64,000 nt of DNA from Meconema thalassinum (Eukaryota > Arthropoda > Insecta > Orthoptera > Tettigoniidae). The position numbers were made by a program, and so were the translations under genes. Under the pieces are notes generated by a model. It saw only the letters and a list, made by a program, of their open reading frames with translations, did no database searches and was not told the DNA's origin. The DNA lies in contig OX336397.1 of the NCBI GenBank assembly GCA_946902985.2, positions 187,244,813 to 187,308,812 on the forward strand, in the 5' to 3' direction. This document shows positions 20,005 through 30,788 of this stretch, piece by piece (the stretch's first letter is position 1; every line of letters starts with the position of its first letter).

Positions 20005-22341
20005 GAAGACCAGCTTTTTTTCGGGGGGCCCCGAAAGAGTACCCGCACCCCCCACGTGGCAGCCGACCTTTACAACTGCTGCCTCCGACATGCAATTAAA
20101 CTACGATAGTAGAAGAGAAAGCATAGGGGTTTGGGTATGATAGCCGTTTGGCGAGGCTACTTCTGCCTGTCCCAGTACTATGTACTCTACCAGGCATCAT
20201 GAAGCGGGATTGAGGATAAATAAGCGGGTTAGGTCGAAGCGTAGGGCCAGGGAAAAACCGCATAGGCAGAAAGGAAAGATTTGCCTACACGTAAAACCTG
20301 GCGTATTGGAGATAGCCACATGCAAGGATGTGGAAGGATTGGTTGGGTTGTGTTAGTGGGAGAAGGTATCATGCACCAGTTTCACGTCACACTTCTCGCC
20401 AGTTCATCATCCGGGAATCAGTTTAACTCGGCACTGCTGTGGCTAGCGCGGGCCTTTCCGGCTACCGAGTAGGGACGCAAGTGCCTCAACAAGCACCTGC
20501 ACCATAACCCGATCTCCATGGGGTACCTGGTACCGAGCCTCCGTCACCGGAGAGTGGGTGGGGGACCTCGCCTGCCGAAGCAGGGGCCTAGCGGGCGGTC
20601 CACGGGAACGAGCCGCCTTCCACTCTGCTCTTGCCATGGACCTATAGACGGGGCAACTGCGGTGGGATGACGGATGGTCACCCCGGCAGTTGGCGCACAC
20701 CGGCGCGTCCCGTGGCGCCGTGCATCCGGTGTGTAGATGGGCACCTGAACACCGGTTACATCGGACTGAGGAGCCACAGGACCCTTGGGAGTGACCCCAC
20801 CTCAGGAAGCGGAAACACTGTAATAGCTGTTCTGAGTGGGGCCCTATATTACCGGAGTGCCACTTCTGTTGATCCTGGCTGCGGCTGGTGACGTCACCGT
20901 TGCGCCCTGGAGCACCCTCCTGGGAGCGCGGGCGGCGTTGGCGTCCCTGGCTGTTGGCGTCGCGGGGCCCTGCTACTCCCTCCTGGGAGCGCGGGTTGCG
21001 ACGTCTGCGGCTACGGCGCCTCGTCTTCTTCTTCTTTGGGGCCTCCTCGGTGGCCCCATCCGCCGCTACTGTGTCCCCCCTGATGGCGGGCGCGAGTTGC
21101 CCCGCTAATGGCCTCACCTGAGGTACTGGCTGCTCCTCCTCGTCCCTGGTGGCGGGCGCGAGTTGCCCCGCTAACGACCTCGCCTGAGGTGGCTGCTTTA
21201 CTTCCCCGGTGGCGGGCGCGAGTTGCCCCGCTAAGACCTCGCCTGAGGTGGTGGCTGCTTCTCCTCCTTCCTGGTGGCGGGCGCGAGTTGCCCCGCTAAT
21301 GGCCTCACCTAAGGTCCTGGCTGCTGGTCCGGAGTCAGCGTCGTCTTGGTGGAGGCTATAGGGGCCCAGCTGGGTCCCGGCCTCCACCGTCGTCTGTGGC
21401 TCCATCTCGGTTGAGGCGTCCGCACTCTGCGACTTGTCGACTCGGATGATGCCCGCAGGTGCCTCTGGTTGGGCGCCTGGCAACGTAGTGACCTGCCATT
21501 GCTTCAGGAGTTCGCTCCCGTACAGTTCGGTAGTCTCTTTCAGGGCAGGCCTGATCAAGACGCCGGTCGGGAGGTACGCCTCGATGTCGTCCTGATGTCC
21601 CTCTGCGCCATCTCTCACACAGTAGTGGGCGTAGTCTACGGTGGCCCTGATGTCGTTCCTCTCGTGCTCCTGATTGTACCCTGGGCGGTAGCACACAAAC
21701 AGCGCCCAGGCCGTTGGGTTGAAGTAGCTGTCCTCCTCGAAGTCCGATGACGAGACCCCATCGTCTCCAGCGCGCGGCGAGAGCGGCGCATTCTCCAGGC
21801 TGACGTCGCTACCCCAGCTCGGCTGGCCGGGCTCGGTGTCTTGTAGGCTAGCCGTGCCTTGTGTTGCTCTCTTCTTGGACACGGCTAGGTTGGAAGGGCT
21901 AGGAGGGCGGGGTTGGGCCTTGGAGTGCAGTGAAATCTGCGCTTGGTCCAAGCCCTCCCCCTCCCCTAGGCCCGCAGGTCCAACGATGGGCGGTGCGCCG
22001 GCCGTGTTGACAAGCACCCAGCGTGTCTCAGCCGGCGGCTTCCCTGGTGCTGGCTTCTTCTTCTCCCGTGGTGGGGACTGGGCTTTGTGACCAGGCTGGG
22101 CGGGCTCGGAGACTACTGTGGCCACACTTCCACAGTGCTCCTCCTTCGCCGGCCGCCTGGCCCGCTTGGCCCCGCCCCTGCCACGAACTGCTCTGCTGGG
22201 CTCCTTCCTCCAGTGGCTGGCTCCGCTGCTCGCTCCTCCCGTCATCCTGGCTCCTGGTGGGCAGTAGCAATACCTGATTGCGCAGGGCTGCAGTGACTGT
22301 ACTCGTAACGAGTGTGAGTCGAACTGCCCCGAAGACCAGCT
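20005..22341 (-). mobile_element. ORF1-only retroelement unit, copy 2, joined head to tail to copy 1
   Basis: On the minus strand the unit begins agctggtcttcggggcagtt (22,341) and ends in a GC-rich stem (tttcggggccccccgaaa, near 20,018-20,035) plus an oligo(A) run. This is immediately followed by the start word agctggtcttcg of the next unit (20,005-20,015). The same arrangement is seen at 17,929-17,939. Start-to-start distances are about 2.33 and 2.08 kb. The sequence tgcctccgacatgcaattaa near 20,080 matches 18,020 in copy 1, confirming unit-length duplication. Confidence 0.75.
20443..22245 (-). CDS. Gag-like ORF1 protein of a non-LTR-type retroelement (600 aa), copy 2
   Basis: An intact 600-codon minus-strand frame. 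Residues 1-330 are low-complexity and rich in Pro/Ala/Glu, with a conserved block (ALFVCYRPGYN, then YLPTGVLIRP) shared with copy 1. Residues about 335-395 hold four LAGQLAPAT repeats. These are followed by a Lys/Arg-rich stretch (KKKKTRRRSRRRR). Three tandem zinc knuckles occupy about 477-531: CFRFLRWGHSQGSC, CNRCSGAHLHTGC and CANCRGDHPSSHRSC, then PVYRSMARAE. Such knuckles bind nucleic acid in ORF1/Gag proteins of jockey/R1-like elements. The first knuckle has Phe where copy 1 has the second Cys, which probably weakens zinc binding. No reverse transcriptase follows before the unit ends. It is GC-rich, unlike its AT-rich surroundings. A domesticated gag gene is an alternative, but head-to-tail A-tailed units favour a retroelement. 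Confidence 0.7.
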   Translation of the reverse strand: MTGGASSGASHWRKEPSRAVRGRGGAKRARRPAKEEHCGSVATVVSEPAQPGHKAQSPPREKKKPAPGKPPAETRWVLVNTAGAPPIVGPAGLGEGEGLDQAQISLHSKAQPRPPSPSNLAVSKKRATQGTASLQDTEPGQPSWGSDVSLENAPLSPRAGDDGVSSSDFEEDSYFNPTAWALFVCYRPGYNQEHERNDIRATVDYAHYCVRDGAEGHQDDIEAYLPTGVLIRPALKETTELYGSELLKQWQVTTLPGAQPEAPAGIIRVDKSQSADASTEMEPQTTVEAGTQLGPYSLHQDDADSGPAARTLGEAISGATRARHQEGGEAATTSGEVLAGQLAPATGEVKQPPQARSLAGQLAPATRDEEEQPVPQVRPLAGQLAPAIRGDTVAADGATEEAPKKKKTRRRSRRRRNPRSQEGVAGPRDANSQGRQRRPRSQEGAPGRNGDVTSRSQDQQKWHSGNIGPHSEQLLQCFRFLRWGHSQGSCGSSVRCNRCSGAHLHTGCTAPRDAPVCANCRGDHPSSHRSCPVYRSMARAEWKAARSRGPPARPLLRQARSPTHSPVTEARYQVPHGDRVMVQVLVEALASLLGSRKGPR

Positions 22342-22354
22342 CCACTGCTCGCAT

Positions 22355-22362
22355 TATTTATA
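22355..22362 (-). promoter_or_regulatory. TATA-like box upstream of the ORF1 unit
   Basis: TATAAATA on the minus strand lies 13 bp upstream of the repeated start word agctggtcttcg and about 110 bp upstream of the ATG. It could direct transcription of copy 2 if the transcription start lies slightly inside the unit. The spacing is shorter than the usual 25-30 bp to that word, so the call is tentative. Confidence 0.3.
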
Positions 22363-22977
22363 CCGTGTGAGCCGAGCGTCCTCTGCGCAGTCCGGCTAGA
22401 TCGTCTGGTCTCACGTACATGTTGCCGGCTGTGGTGACCTAACTTGTGAGGGTCAGGTGTTACCTGTGCGACTGCTGGGCTGTAGCAGGAAGGTTCTTCA
22501 TGTTGTTGTGTGCGCGATATTCCTACGAGCCGGGATCCATGTATTAGGCAAGGTTCAATTTCTGCCTTTCGATTGAAGTTGTCGGAATGTTTGAATATTT
22601 ATATAGCTTCCCGTTGCCTGGCGTGGTAGTGGAGAGTATCTCCGTGTCCCTGTACTGTACATCGTGACTGGCCAAGAGAGAATGCTCAGCGACTGACAAT
22701 TTCTCAGTTTGACCAAGGCGGCTGTGTCTGTTGTGTTCCTAGAGTCTGGTGTTCATTCTTCTCTTCGTGGTTCCTATATTCACCTGCCCACAGGAACAAG
22801 GACCTTGGCATAATGCACTCGGCACACTCATTAGTGCTTGCCACAGAATTGTTTGTGTGCCAATTTGAGAAATGTGTTTGGTGAGGCTAGGGGTATTTTG
22901 TAAGTAATATGAGCGTTTCTGATCATGGGAATGCAAGGAGAATGTCTTGTCTTCTTTCTTTTATTTGAGAAACGCCG
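22363..22977. other. Non-coding flank of the ORF1 island
   Basis: Moderately GC-rich. A minus-strand frame at 22,739-22,936 reads CGQVNIGTTKRRMNTRL near its end. That resembles the GIY-YIG-proximal C-terminal region of some Penelope-like elements (CG..YIG.T.R....R), but it is too short to assign. Confidence 0.35.
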
Positions 22978-23320
22978 GACCGACGTGGTGGCTACGCTCA
23001 CTAAAACTCAGCGTTATGTCATGGGGCAAGCTCTCTGCTGACTCGATAGACGCGTGGAATCGAGCCCTACCGTCGGCCGTCCTTGAATTGGTTTTACGTG
23101 GTTTCCCCATTTTCAACTCCAGGCAAATGCTAGGACGGTACCTTCTGACAGGCCACGGCCGCTTCCTTCCACATCCTTGCCCAGTTTCATTTCATCTCTC
23201 ATGAGGTTGGCGTCAGGAAGGGCATCCGGCCGTAAAAACCATCGCCACAAATACTTCAATCGCATATCCCCGACCCCGTTGGAATAACGGGAATAATAGT
23301 GGGTAGACATACATAGGCTA
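22978..23320 (+). mobile_element. tRNA-derived SINE (family B) copy
   Basis: The head is ggaccgacgtggtggctacg with a weak B-box-like tggaatcgagccc near 23,055. The body has ttttacgtggtttccccatt, ccaggcaaatgctaggacgg and taccttctgacaggccacgg. The 3' part is gaagggcatccggccgtaaa. The body words match the 4,557 (-) and 11,470 (+) copies. The words gagaaacgccgga flank it (22,966-22,978 and 23,330-23,342) and form a 13-bp direct repeat consistent with a TSD. Confidence 0.8.
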
Positions 23321-23342
23321 CATACATTTGAGAAACGCCGGA

Positions 23343-25182
23343 TGCGTAATGATCGATACTCTCTGATTCAGGTCTATCGATAGTATCGATTCTGTACGTA
23401 TCATTGTTTAAATGTTGGACCGTTTATTTACATTCGTTCGGAATGTTTATTTCTATTCTTTGATCTCTAGTGTTGATGCAGTGCATTATTGTTTCATGGT
23501 GCAGTGGCAATCATCCGTAGAATTTGTTAAAACGTAATATATCACGTTCATGACTGGTGAACTGCTGTAGTGTGTGCCGATGGAAATCTGCGTAAATATA
23601 GCCTTTTTAACCAGCGACGTTATTATACTTGCGTACCGTGAATAGCGATGATTTCTGGTTCTAATTATGTTTCAAAGCAGTGACAACTATTTGGAGTGTT
23701 ATTTGACAATGTTAAGCTTGTAGGTTATGTGGCCTAGGACAAGCGAAGCAACGTATCTAGGCAAGAAATGTTTGGATTTTCTGGCAACTAGTTTCCACGA
23801 AACTGTTACTTTAAGTGACCAAGGATATACATGTTGATGTAATATTTGTCTTTATTACTCATATAGCCTACTTTTCAGTGGTAGGTTTACAATTCAGTGC
23901 TTTGTGATAAATACATTTGTGTTTTCACTTAACAAGAAACTATCCACAATTATGGAACATCAAAGACTAGTGTTGTGGAGATATTCCGGCTTGTTATTTC
24001 TTTATGTTTGCCAAATTATGGATTCGTAAAGCAGAACATAACCTTATGACTAACTTGTTGGTGAGTACTGAATTTTTAGATATTAAATAAAGCTCCTTCA
24101 CAGGAATTTGCTCTTTTATTTATTTTTACTATATTTCCCTAGACTCTACCTTCTAATCCAAGAATAATTCTGACATCTTCAGCTGTAGGCTAACGTAAAT
24201 TGGGTGCTTGTGACTATACTCGGATTTACAAAAGGTGAATGGTGACGGCTGGCATCTGCTTGTCGGGTGAAGTGAGGAGTGGTGACAAGAGAGGTAACGG
24301 TCTCCATGGCAACAGCGAGCAGTGTTGCAATGTATGCAGACACATAAAAAAGAAGACATGGTTTGACGCAGTGTTCTACTTTGCCTTGACTCGTCGCTGT
24401 CATTAGACCGCCAGGCAGGGGGTCTAACTTCCCCAGTATTTGTCTTCCTTCAGGCCTCTTGGAATGTTATGAGTCATGACTGTCTCAGTGGCAACGCAGC
24501 ATTTCCCCATGTGCTGGCTTTGACAGACGTCAGCGTTCATTATTGGTAATGCAGAGTATAGTGATATAGTGAATTGCTATTTCTGCCCATACATTCGTGT
24601 AAGTTTTCCTCGTAGTAGCTTCATACATGGAACTTGTCTTGTGCATTTCTAATGTTTTGTGTTGCAGCCTATACTACCAATATCATGAGAAACATTCATT
24701 TTTAAATGATTGTCTGAGAGGGCTCATGTAGGTTTTTCCCTACCTGTACTTAAACATTTTTTCGCCCTCAGGAGTGTTGGTCGTTTCTGAAAAGTGATAG
24801 ATCCAAGGTAATGCAGCTATACTCTGTGAGCTGCCTGAATAGGATTGACATTTAGCCGCAAATTCCAAGTCGGTCATCACCCCTCTGCCTGTCTCACACT
24901 ACTGCTGAATACAGTCATTGGCAAATATAATGGCGTTCTGTTCGTAACTACGTAACGTGTACTTCCGTGCCACACAATACTTCGACGTGAACTGCAGTGT
25001 ACTGTCAGCAAGGTGGTGTCGCCACGTGCTCAAGTCCGAAATTCCATTACATCAGATCGGTGGTGACAAATGTGAAGCGATAGGGTGAGAGAGTGACTGT
25101 GTACAGGCTCACCCGCAGGCTTCAAGGTCAAGGGCAATCGTCTAAAACAAATGTCCGGCTTGTATGAAGCCAACACAATAAC
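23343..25182. other. Non-coding, nothing recognised
   Basis: About 1.8 kb of AT-rich sequence. Short frames at 24,153-24,403 have no recognisable motifs. Confidence 0.35.
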
Positions 25183-25216
25183 TGGGGCAGATGACCTAGA
25201 TGTTTTGTCCCTTAAA
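25183..25216 (+). mobile_element. SINE 3' tail fragment
   Basis: ggggcagatgacctagatgt followed by tgtcccttaaaac is the dispersed SINE tail, with no head attached. Confidence 0.6.
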
Positions 25217-25261
25217 ACTCAAATAACGAACCAACACAATAACTTATACATTTTTCCAAGG

Positions 25262-26098
25262 GCGGCTTCGGTGGCGTAGTCGGTAGCATGCTGAGCTTCT
25301 ATGCCCAAGATAGCGGGTTCAAACCCGGCCGAAGCCGTCGGATTTTTTAAGAGCGTTAAAAATCCCTCAGTATGCCTTCCTTCGGAGGGGAAGTAAAGCC
25401 GGCGGTCCCATGTCATAGATTTATGGCATGTTAATGAACCTTCCACTAATAAAACCTGCTAAATTGGATAGGTTAAGAATGTAAACAACGCTCTTAGGTT
25501 TCTACGTTCGTTGCCAAGAGCCGACTGTGGTGGCGTCTAGAAGCTAAGTTCTGAACTTGGCCTAGTATTCGTTGACGGTGGCGCTTGGCGGCAAAAGTAG
25601 GAACTATTTGAAAAATTCTAAGTTGCAGTCTGTACTTAAAATTAAAAAACGATAACACACACTAATACAGTCATCACCGGTTATCAGACAGATTCTACAC
25701 ACACTGTCTGATAACCGGTGTTAATTGTGATGACTGTATTAGTGTGTGTAATCTGTTTTTTAATTTAAGTACTGCACCTTAGAATTTTTCAAATAGTTCC
25801 TACTTTTGCCGCCAAGCGCCACCGTCAACAACTACTAGGCCAAGTTCAGAACTTAGCTACTAGACGCCACAGAAGTCGGCTCTTGGCAACGAACGTAGAA
25901 ACCTAAGAGCGTTGTTTACATTCTTAACCTATCCAATTTAGCAGGTTTAATAAGTGGAAGGTTCCTTAACATGCCATAAATCTATGACATGGGACCGCCG
26001 ACTTTACTTCCCCTCCGAAGGAATGCATACTGAGGGATTTTTAACACTATCTTGGGTATAGAAGCTCAGCATGCTACCGACTACGCCACCGAAGCCGC
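25262..26098. repeat. 837-bp near-perfect palindrome made of two inverted SINE family A copies
   Basis: Arm 1 (25,262 to about 25,685) starts gcggcttcggtggcgtagtc, has the B-box gggttcaaaccc at 25,316, and continues with the family A body. It then continues through aagcgccaccgtcaac-type sequence to acactaatacagtcatcac. Arm 2 (about 25,696-26,098) is its reverse complement, ending gaagccgc. The centre is cagacag-(about 10 nt)-ctgtctg. Visible differences are few: a 7-bp gap near the centre, tattcgt/tagttgt near 25,568, and some indels in the head of arm 2. Transcribed RNA would form a hairpin of about 400 bp. Confidence 0.9.
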
Positions 26099-27429
26099 TT
26101 TACTTATTTCATCGCACAAAGTTAGTAGAGATGACATTAAGTTACCATACAGCATCAGGCAGTTCTTTTGAACAGAGTTGTATCATATTGTTGGAGCGGG
26201 GCTTCCACCAGCCAAACCAGGTCGTACCACTGCTTGCGTGAAATGACAGTCATTAATAGTTAATTCATCAGCAATTCATTATTAAAGAACTAACCTTTTC
26301 ACATGTGTTGGAAGTATTTTCCATTACCTGTTTGATAAATCCTGCCGGTGTTAAATGCATGAACTACAATTTTTCAGTGGTGTGACGCAAATAGTTTTCC
26401 CAGATACAGCAGTACAATCTGCATGTATATCAATGAAACATTGTGGCACCAGTTTTGCGTTTGATCTGGTGGGTGTTTCAATTTTGTGTTATGTGAATAT
26501 TCATATGCTTAACGGTGAGTAGTTTATTAGCACAGTAAGTACCAGAAACAGTAAAGCACGCAATCTCCTTGTGTCAATAACACTTGATGTGGGGAATACT
26601 GTGCCCGTTTAGACCGAAGTCCAACGACCACATATGCATTTTACCAAAAATCAGTCAGCACGAGAATCTAAACATTTCAGGGTGGCGTATGGGTTAATGT
26701 TACAACAATAACAAGATCAAAAAAAAATGCTTTACATATTTTCGGCTCGATGCAACAATAAGGATATAAGGAGACTTTGAAAATAGCACAATTCCTAAAA
26801 TAATCTCATTTTATTAAAATTCAAAATGTTTACTTAGTAATGCCAGAACGGCATTAGGAATGCATGAAGAATCATACATTTTAAGTACAAGAAAATACAG
26901 GGTTATCAACACATGAACACTTGAATTTGTACGTATGTAGTTTGTCTCGAATGCTGCAGTCCTGAAAACATCACATTCACCTCAAGATTAAATTGTTTGA
27001 AAAAATTCACAAAAACAAAACCACGTAAGCCTACACGAGGGCGAGAGAGAACTGCAAGTGTCGCACTCGTGCTCAAATAACATTGCGAGACATGGTATTG
27101 GTACAAGACAGCAAATTTCTTCGTCTGCCCCTTTCCCCCCTTTGTTGCAATCAGCGAGCAACTACCAACTGAGTAAACTTACCTGGTCTAGCGCCTCTGC
27201 CATATCTTCCACTATTGAGATTCCCGGGCTTGGCAACGACCACACCACAGTCGCAGTACGGTACTACAAGTTTTTCTGAATTATTAAGTAACAAAACTAT
27301 GAATTCCTATGCATGTAAGAGGTGCGTAGTTTTATTTATTGTTAAAAGATTATTTTTACAGTATTATTTATTAAAATTCTGGTCGTTGTGCAACACTACG
27401 ACATCATTACCGGCCACCACTGGTAAATG
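26099..27429. other. Non-coding, nothing recognised
   Basis: AT-rich sequence. Short frames at 26,906-27,433 have no recognisable motifs. Confidence 0.35.
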
Positions 27430-27512
27430 GTAATATGGAGTCACACCAATCATAGAGAAGATGCAAGAAAACGGACTCTACTGGTATGGATGTACTACTA
27501 GCAAACACAACA
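27430..27512 (+). pseudogene. Non-LTR reverse transcriptase C-terminal fragment, copy 1
   Basis: Plus-strand reading VTPIIEKMQENGLYWYG resembles the I.EKM.E.RL.WYGHV motif near the C-terminus of RTE-like LINE proteins. A second copy of the same ~80 bp is at 28,005-28,080. Confidence 0.5.
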
Positions 27513-28004
27513 TCTGTCATAGCGAGAGCTTGACACCTTGCAAAATAACCTGAAGATCGTTGGATCTCCCTGTAATCAGGCACATGAATGTGCCAAATGG
27601 AGACAAGAGCCACAAAAGTGAACCCCTGAATGTTGAAGGACAAATGCTAAAATAATATTTTGAGTTAGTTTTCTTTTTGCAAAACTAATTCATTTACCAG
27701 TCTAAAATATTTCTTTTTTATGGTTGACTGAATGTTGTCTTTCAACATGAGAAATCTCTTTTACAGCCAAGAACCAAAATGGCATCTTTTTAATCAGTAA
27801 ATTCAATGTCTTTCTTCTTCTTCGCGAATGGGTCGCTTAGGACCACACGGAATCAACATTTTACGAGTTTTCCTCCTGGCCCAATAGTTCATTTTCACCA
27901 ATTGTAATAATCTCCGTCCAGATACGATGTGTTGGTCTCCTCCCATCTTCCTTAAATTCCCTTGTGTGGACAATTTTGTTTATTACATCTCTATCCTGAA
28001 GATT
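27513..28004. other. Non-coding between two RT fragments
   Basis: Contains tcttcttcttcgcgaatggg (27,815) and gtcttctcccatcttcc-like sequence. It may be LINE-derived but is not assignable. Confidence 0.35.
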
Positions 28005-28080
28005 CGGTCACACCAATCAGAGAGAAGATGCAAGAAAGCAGACTCTAGTGGTACGGACATGTACTACTAGCAAACATATA
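28005..28080 (+). pseudogene. Non-LTR reverse transcriptase C-terminal fragment, copy 2
   Basis: gtcacaccaatcagagagaa, gatgcaagaaagcagactct and gtactactagcaaacata repeat 27,430-27,512 with a few substitutions. Confidence 0.5.
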
Positions 28081-28674
28081 ATTTTGCTCATTTATTAGAG
28101 CCATGTCACCTCATAATCGGGGCTGAAGCAAAAGGGTTCTGGGAATTTTTGGTGTGTGGATTGCAGTCTACTGTACATAAATCTGAACTCGAAAATCTAT
28201 GGTTGCCAGGCTTTTGAAGGGAAAATTTCCCTTTTCTACCTCTGAAGAAAATCATAAGCAATTTCAAACTTGTTGCATGTTGACAACTATAAAAGGTTTT
28301 AGTCAAGAAAGTTAGCAGCAAAATAAGACTACAATGACGGTGATGAGAATATTGCTGACCTTAAGGAGAGTGACTAATCACGATACAAGGAAATGTGGTT
28401 TTGATTTGGTATACCTCTCGTTGGAGGGTTTAGTAGTTCCCCCTACTTATGGTGTGCAAAGCTGTTGTCATCTTAACGCGTTCTCTCACCGGTGTTTAAA
28501 CATAATATAAAAGCTGACTGAGTTGGCATTTCAGCTTGAACCATAACATTTCTTTAATGCTGAGGCATCATTTAATTCATGAAAGGAAGGTTACTTATTA
28601 CTGGGAAAAATAACACAGAGGTGAAAATAATTATTTCCTTTTATTACAGCAAATCATTTTCCCATTTCATAGCA

Positions 28675-28714
<40 letters not shown>

Positions 28715-29739
28715 AAATTTAGTAAATCAGTAGCTCCCTAACACGCAAGGCTAGCTAGATCGCTCTGGAAACAAAACATATTTATTGACAGAAGGTTCAG
28801 ATTCTCATTTTGCAGGATGGTAGCCAAATACAATATTGAGTTGTTCAGCACACTGGTGACTGCTGCATTGGGTCACCTGTAAAGGAGGTAGTACAACATT
28901 AGTCTCTCAGAAACAGCAACTGATATATGAGGCTATTAGTATCAAAAGGAACAATCCCCATCTTCCTGCATTTTACAGTAGAGCTCAGCAACTTGAAGAG
29001 AGACCCTGGTGACAGCGCTAACTCTGTCAGCCAGTGTGACAGAGAGGAGGGCGAGCTTGAGCGAGAGAGTGGACTGTGAACGCTTGTCAACACATCACAT
29101 CTATTGGCTCCCGGCCAGCGATGGACTACACCCCTCTGCACAGATATAGGTCTTGCTTGAGTTGGTCAGAGCGGGCAGGGAGGAAGTACTTTTAGTTCGC
29201 ATTTTTTTCCGGGGTTTCAGTTGCTGAGCTCTAGGAGTAATTTTTTATCTAATGCATTTGTATACACTCTATCTGGATGTTCTTTCTTATGCATAAAGTA
29301 AACGGTTGTGTGCGAGTAATCAAAGAAAACCAACCATATGATTTATAGTTAGTGAGATATTTTAAATTTTATTTTGGAGATTGTCCCTTTTGATACTAAC
29401 TGTACAATATTTGTAATATATATATATATAAATGGAATATATATTTGTGGAATTATTAAGAATGTCACACTGATTAGTCCTTGATTGACTTGTGAGAATT
29501 TTACTTGTGCTGTCAAGACTGAAGAAGGCTCAAAGAGCAGAAACATGTATCATTTATAAAAATAGTGTATGAAAAATGTTGTATTGTAAAGTGGATATTT
29601 TTGTAATATATCATAATCAATACGGGAAAGTTAGAAATATGACTAAAGTCATAGATTTACACCAATAGGTTAACATTATAATAAAACTAGTTCATTGAAG
29701 GAGTACAACATGAAGATCGCACATAAAACCGATAATAGT
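28081..29739. other. Non-coding with microsatellites
   Basis: Holds the (TA)15 tract and a second short tatatatata run near 29,417. The word caaagagcagaaacatgtat (29,531) resembles gcccgaaacatgtaccactg at 48,821. Frames at 28,106 and 28,899 show no motif. Confidence 0.4.
28681..28711. repeat. (TA)n microsatellite
   Basis: Fifteen uninterrupted TA units. Confidence 0.95.
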
Positions 29740-29931
29740 AATTACAAAAGTTTTTCAATTCCAAACAGATCAATCATCGTATTATTCACCTGTGAAACAA
29801 CCCGTGCCTTACATTTAGAACTATGTAGTGATATGTCAATTGACAGATTTCTGCAGGCCTTCCAGAGGTTCATTGGCCAACGCGGCATACACCACACAAT
29901 CTACAGAACCAGCGCTCCGACATTCCGTGCA
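29740..29931 (+). pseudogene. BEL/Pao integrase fragment, left half (interrupted by the large element)
   Basis: The frame starting at 29,695 contains IVLFTCETTRALHLEL, then IDRFLQAFQRFIGQRG and IYRTSAPTF. This is the core of a BEL/Pao rve integrase (LFTC.TRA.HLEL ... F..A..RF...RG ... IYSDN..TF). The second catalytic Asp expected in IYSDN is missing (IYRTS), so this copy was already mutated. The frame is broken exactly at the insertion point of the 12-kb element and its continuation is found at 41,994-42,110. Confidence 0.8.
29926..29931 (+). repeat. Left 6-bp target-site duplication CGTGCA
   Basis: CGTGCA directly precedes the element terminus agtagtggaaatg. The identical hexamer follows the right terminus at 41,994-41,999. 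Six-base duplications are characteristic of Polinton/Maverick integration. Confidence 0.85.
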
Positions 29932-29981
29932 AGTAGTGGAAATGAATCGGTTCAAGGACCGCCTCCACCTCCCCACCTCAC

Positions 29982-29992
29982 AAGATGGCGGC
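29982..29992 (+). promoter_or_regulatory. YY1/Pho-like site in the element terminus
   Basis: AAGATGGCGGC matches the classical YY1 motif, which insect Pho (GCCAT core) also recognises. It is present in both termini (41,933-41,943 on minus) and as AAGATGGTGGC in the internal copy at 37,542-37,552. Its retention at three places suggests a promoter or host-factor site, but binding is inferred only. Confidence 0.4.
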
Positions 29993-30349
29993 GGCCCGAA
30001 TTCTCTCGAACTTATGGTCGGATATTGATAAATGAGGTGTCGTTGAACTCGGGCAGACACCCCCTTTCGACTGGACAACATATCTCTACCCCAAAATAAA
30101 ACCTACCCCTACTAGGGGGTGGAATTGTAATTTTTTTGAAAATCTCTCTTTCCAAGTGCGAAATGTGAGAGTTTGAATGCCAATATGGAATTAAACGTTG
30201 TTCTACACAAGAGACATGTATACGGTGGATAGTCACTATGAATTAACATGCTTGTTTTTTGTTTCTTATGCATGCCCACTCATAGCTTTTGTAAGAGGGC
30301 GGGCTTTTTAAAAGATGACGGCTATAGTGTAACCTAACCTAACCCCACC

Positions 30350-30500
30350 TAACGGGTCATTGTTGAGAGGTCCTTGTTGACGAGTCCTTGTTGACAGGTC
30401 CTTGTGGACGAGTCCTTGTTGATGAGTCCATTTGGACTGATCCCTTTGGACCGGTCCCTTTGGACCGGTCCCTTTGGCCTGGTCCCTATGGACTGGCCCA
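30350..30500 (+). repeat. Short ~16-bp 'GGTCC(C/T)TNNGGAC' tandem repeats in left arm
   Basis: Words such as aggtccttgttgacgagtcc and ggtccctttggaccggtccc repeat about nine times. Many are palindromic (ggtccctttggacc). The matching part of the right arm (41,475-41,580) has a shorter array, so the copy number differs between arms. Confidence 0.8.
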
Positions 30501-30788
30501 TGAATTTATTTAAATTATGTCAAAGGGCCCAACTACATTTTGCGTGTAAAGCAGTGTGTTGAACTGACGTTGTTCACTAGTCCCCCGCTACTATAATGTG
30601 ATAACGATATGAAAGGAAAGTGACAAAATACACGTGAACATACAAGGTATCTAACTTGGTGGATGGATGTGTTCTAACGAGTCATTTGTAGTTGAAAGAG
30701 AATAATAAATGTTCTTAAGATGTTAAAACTGTGGAGATGGTACGTGCTGTAAGACGTCTTGTTATTTCCTGTGTCATATTACAGACAC

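Noticed and set aside
20544..22354. Many frames on both strands within the ORF1 island
   Set aside because: GC-rich sequence has few stops; only the minus-strand frame with zinc knuckles has domain support.
22739..22936. Penelope-like element C-terminus (CGQVNIGTTKRR)
   Set aside because: Only one short motif resemblance without the RT or a complete GIY-YIG domain nearby; mentioned but not called.
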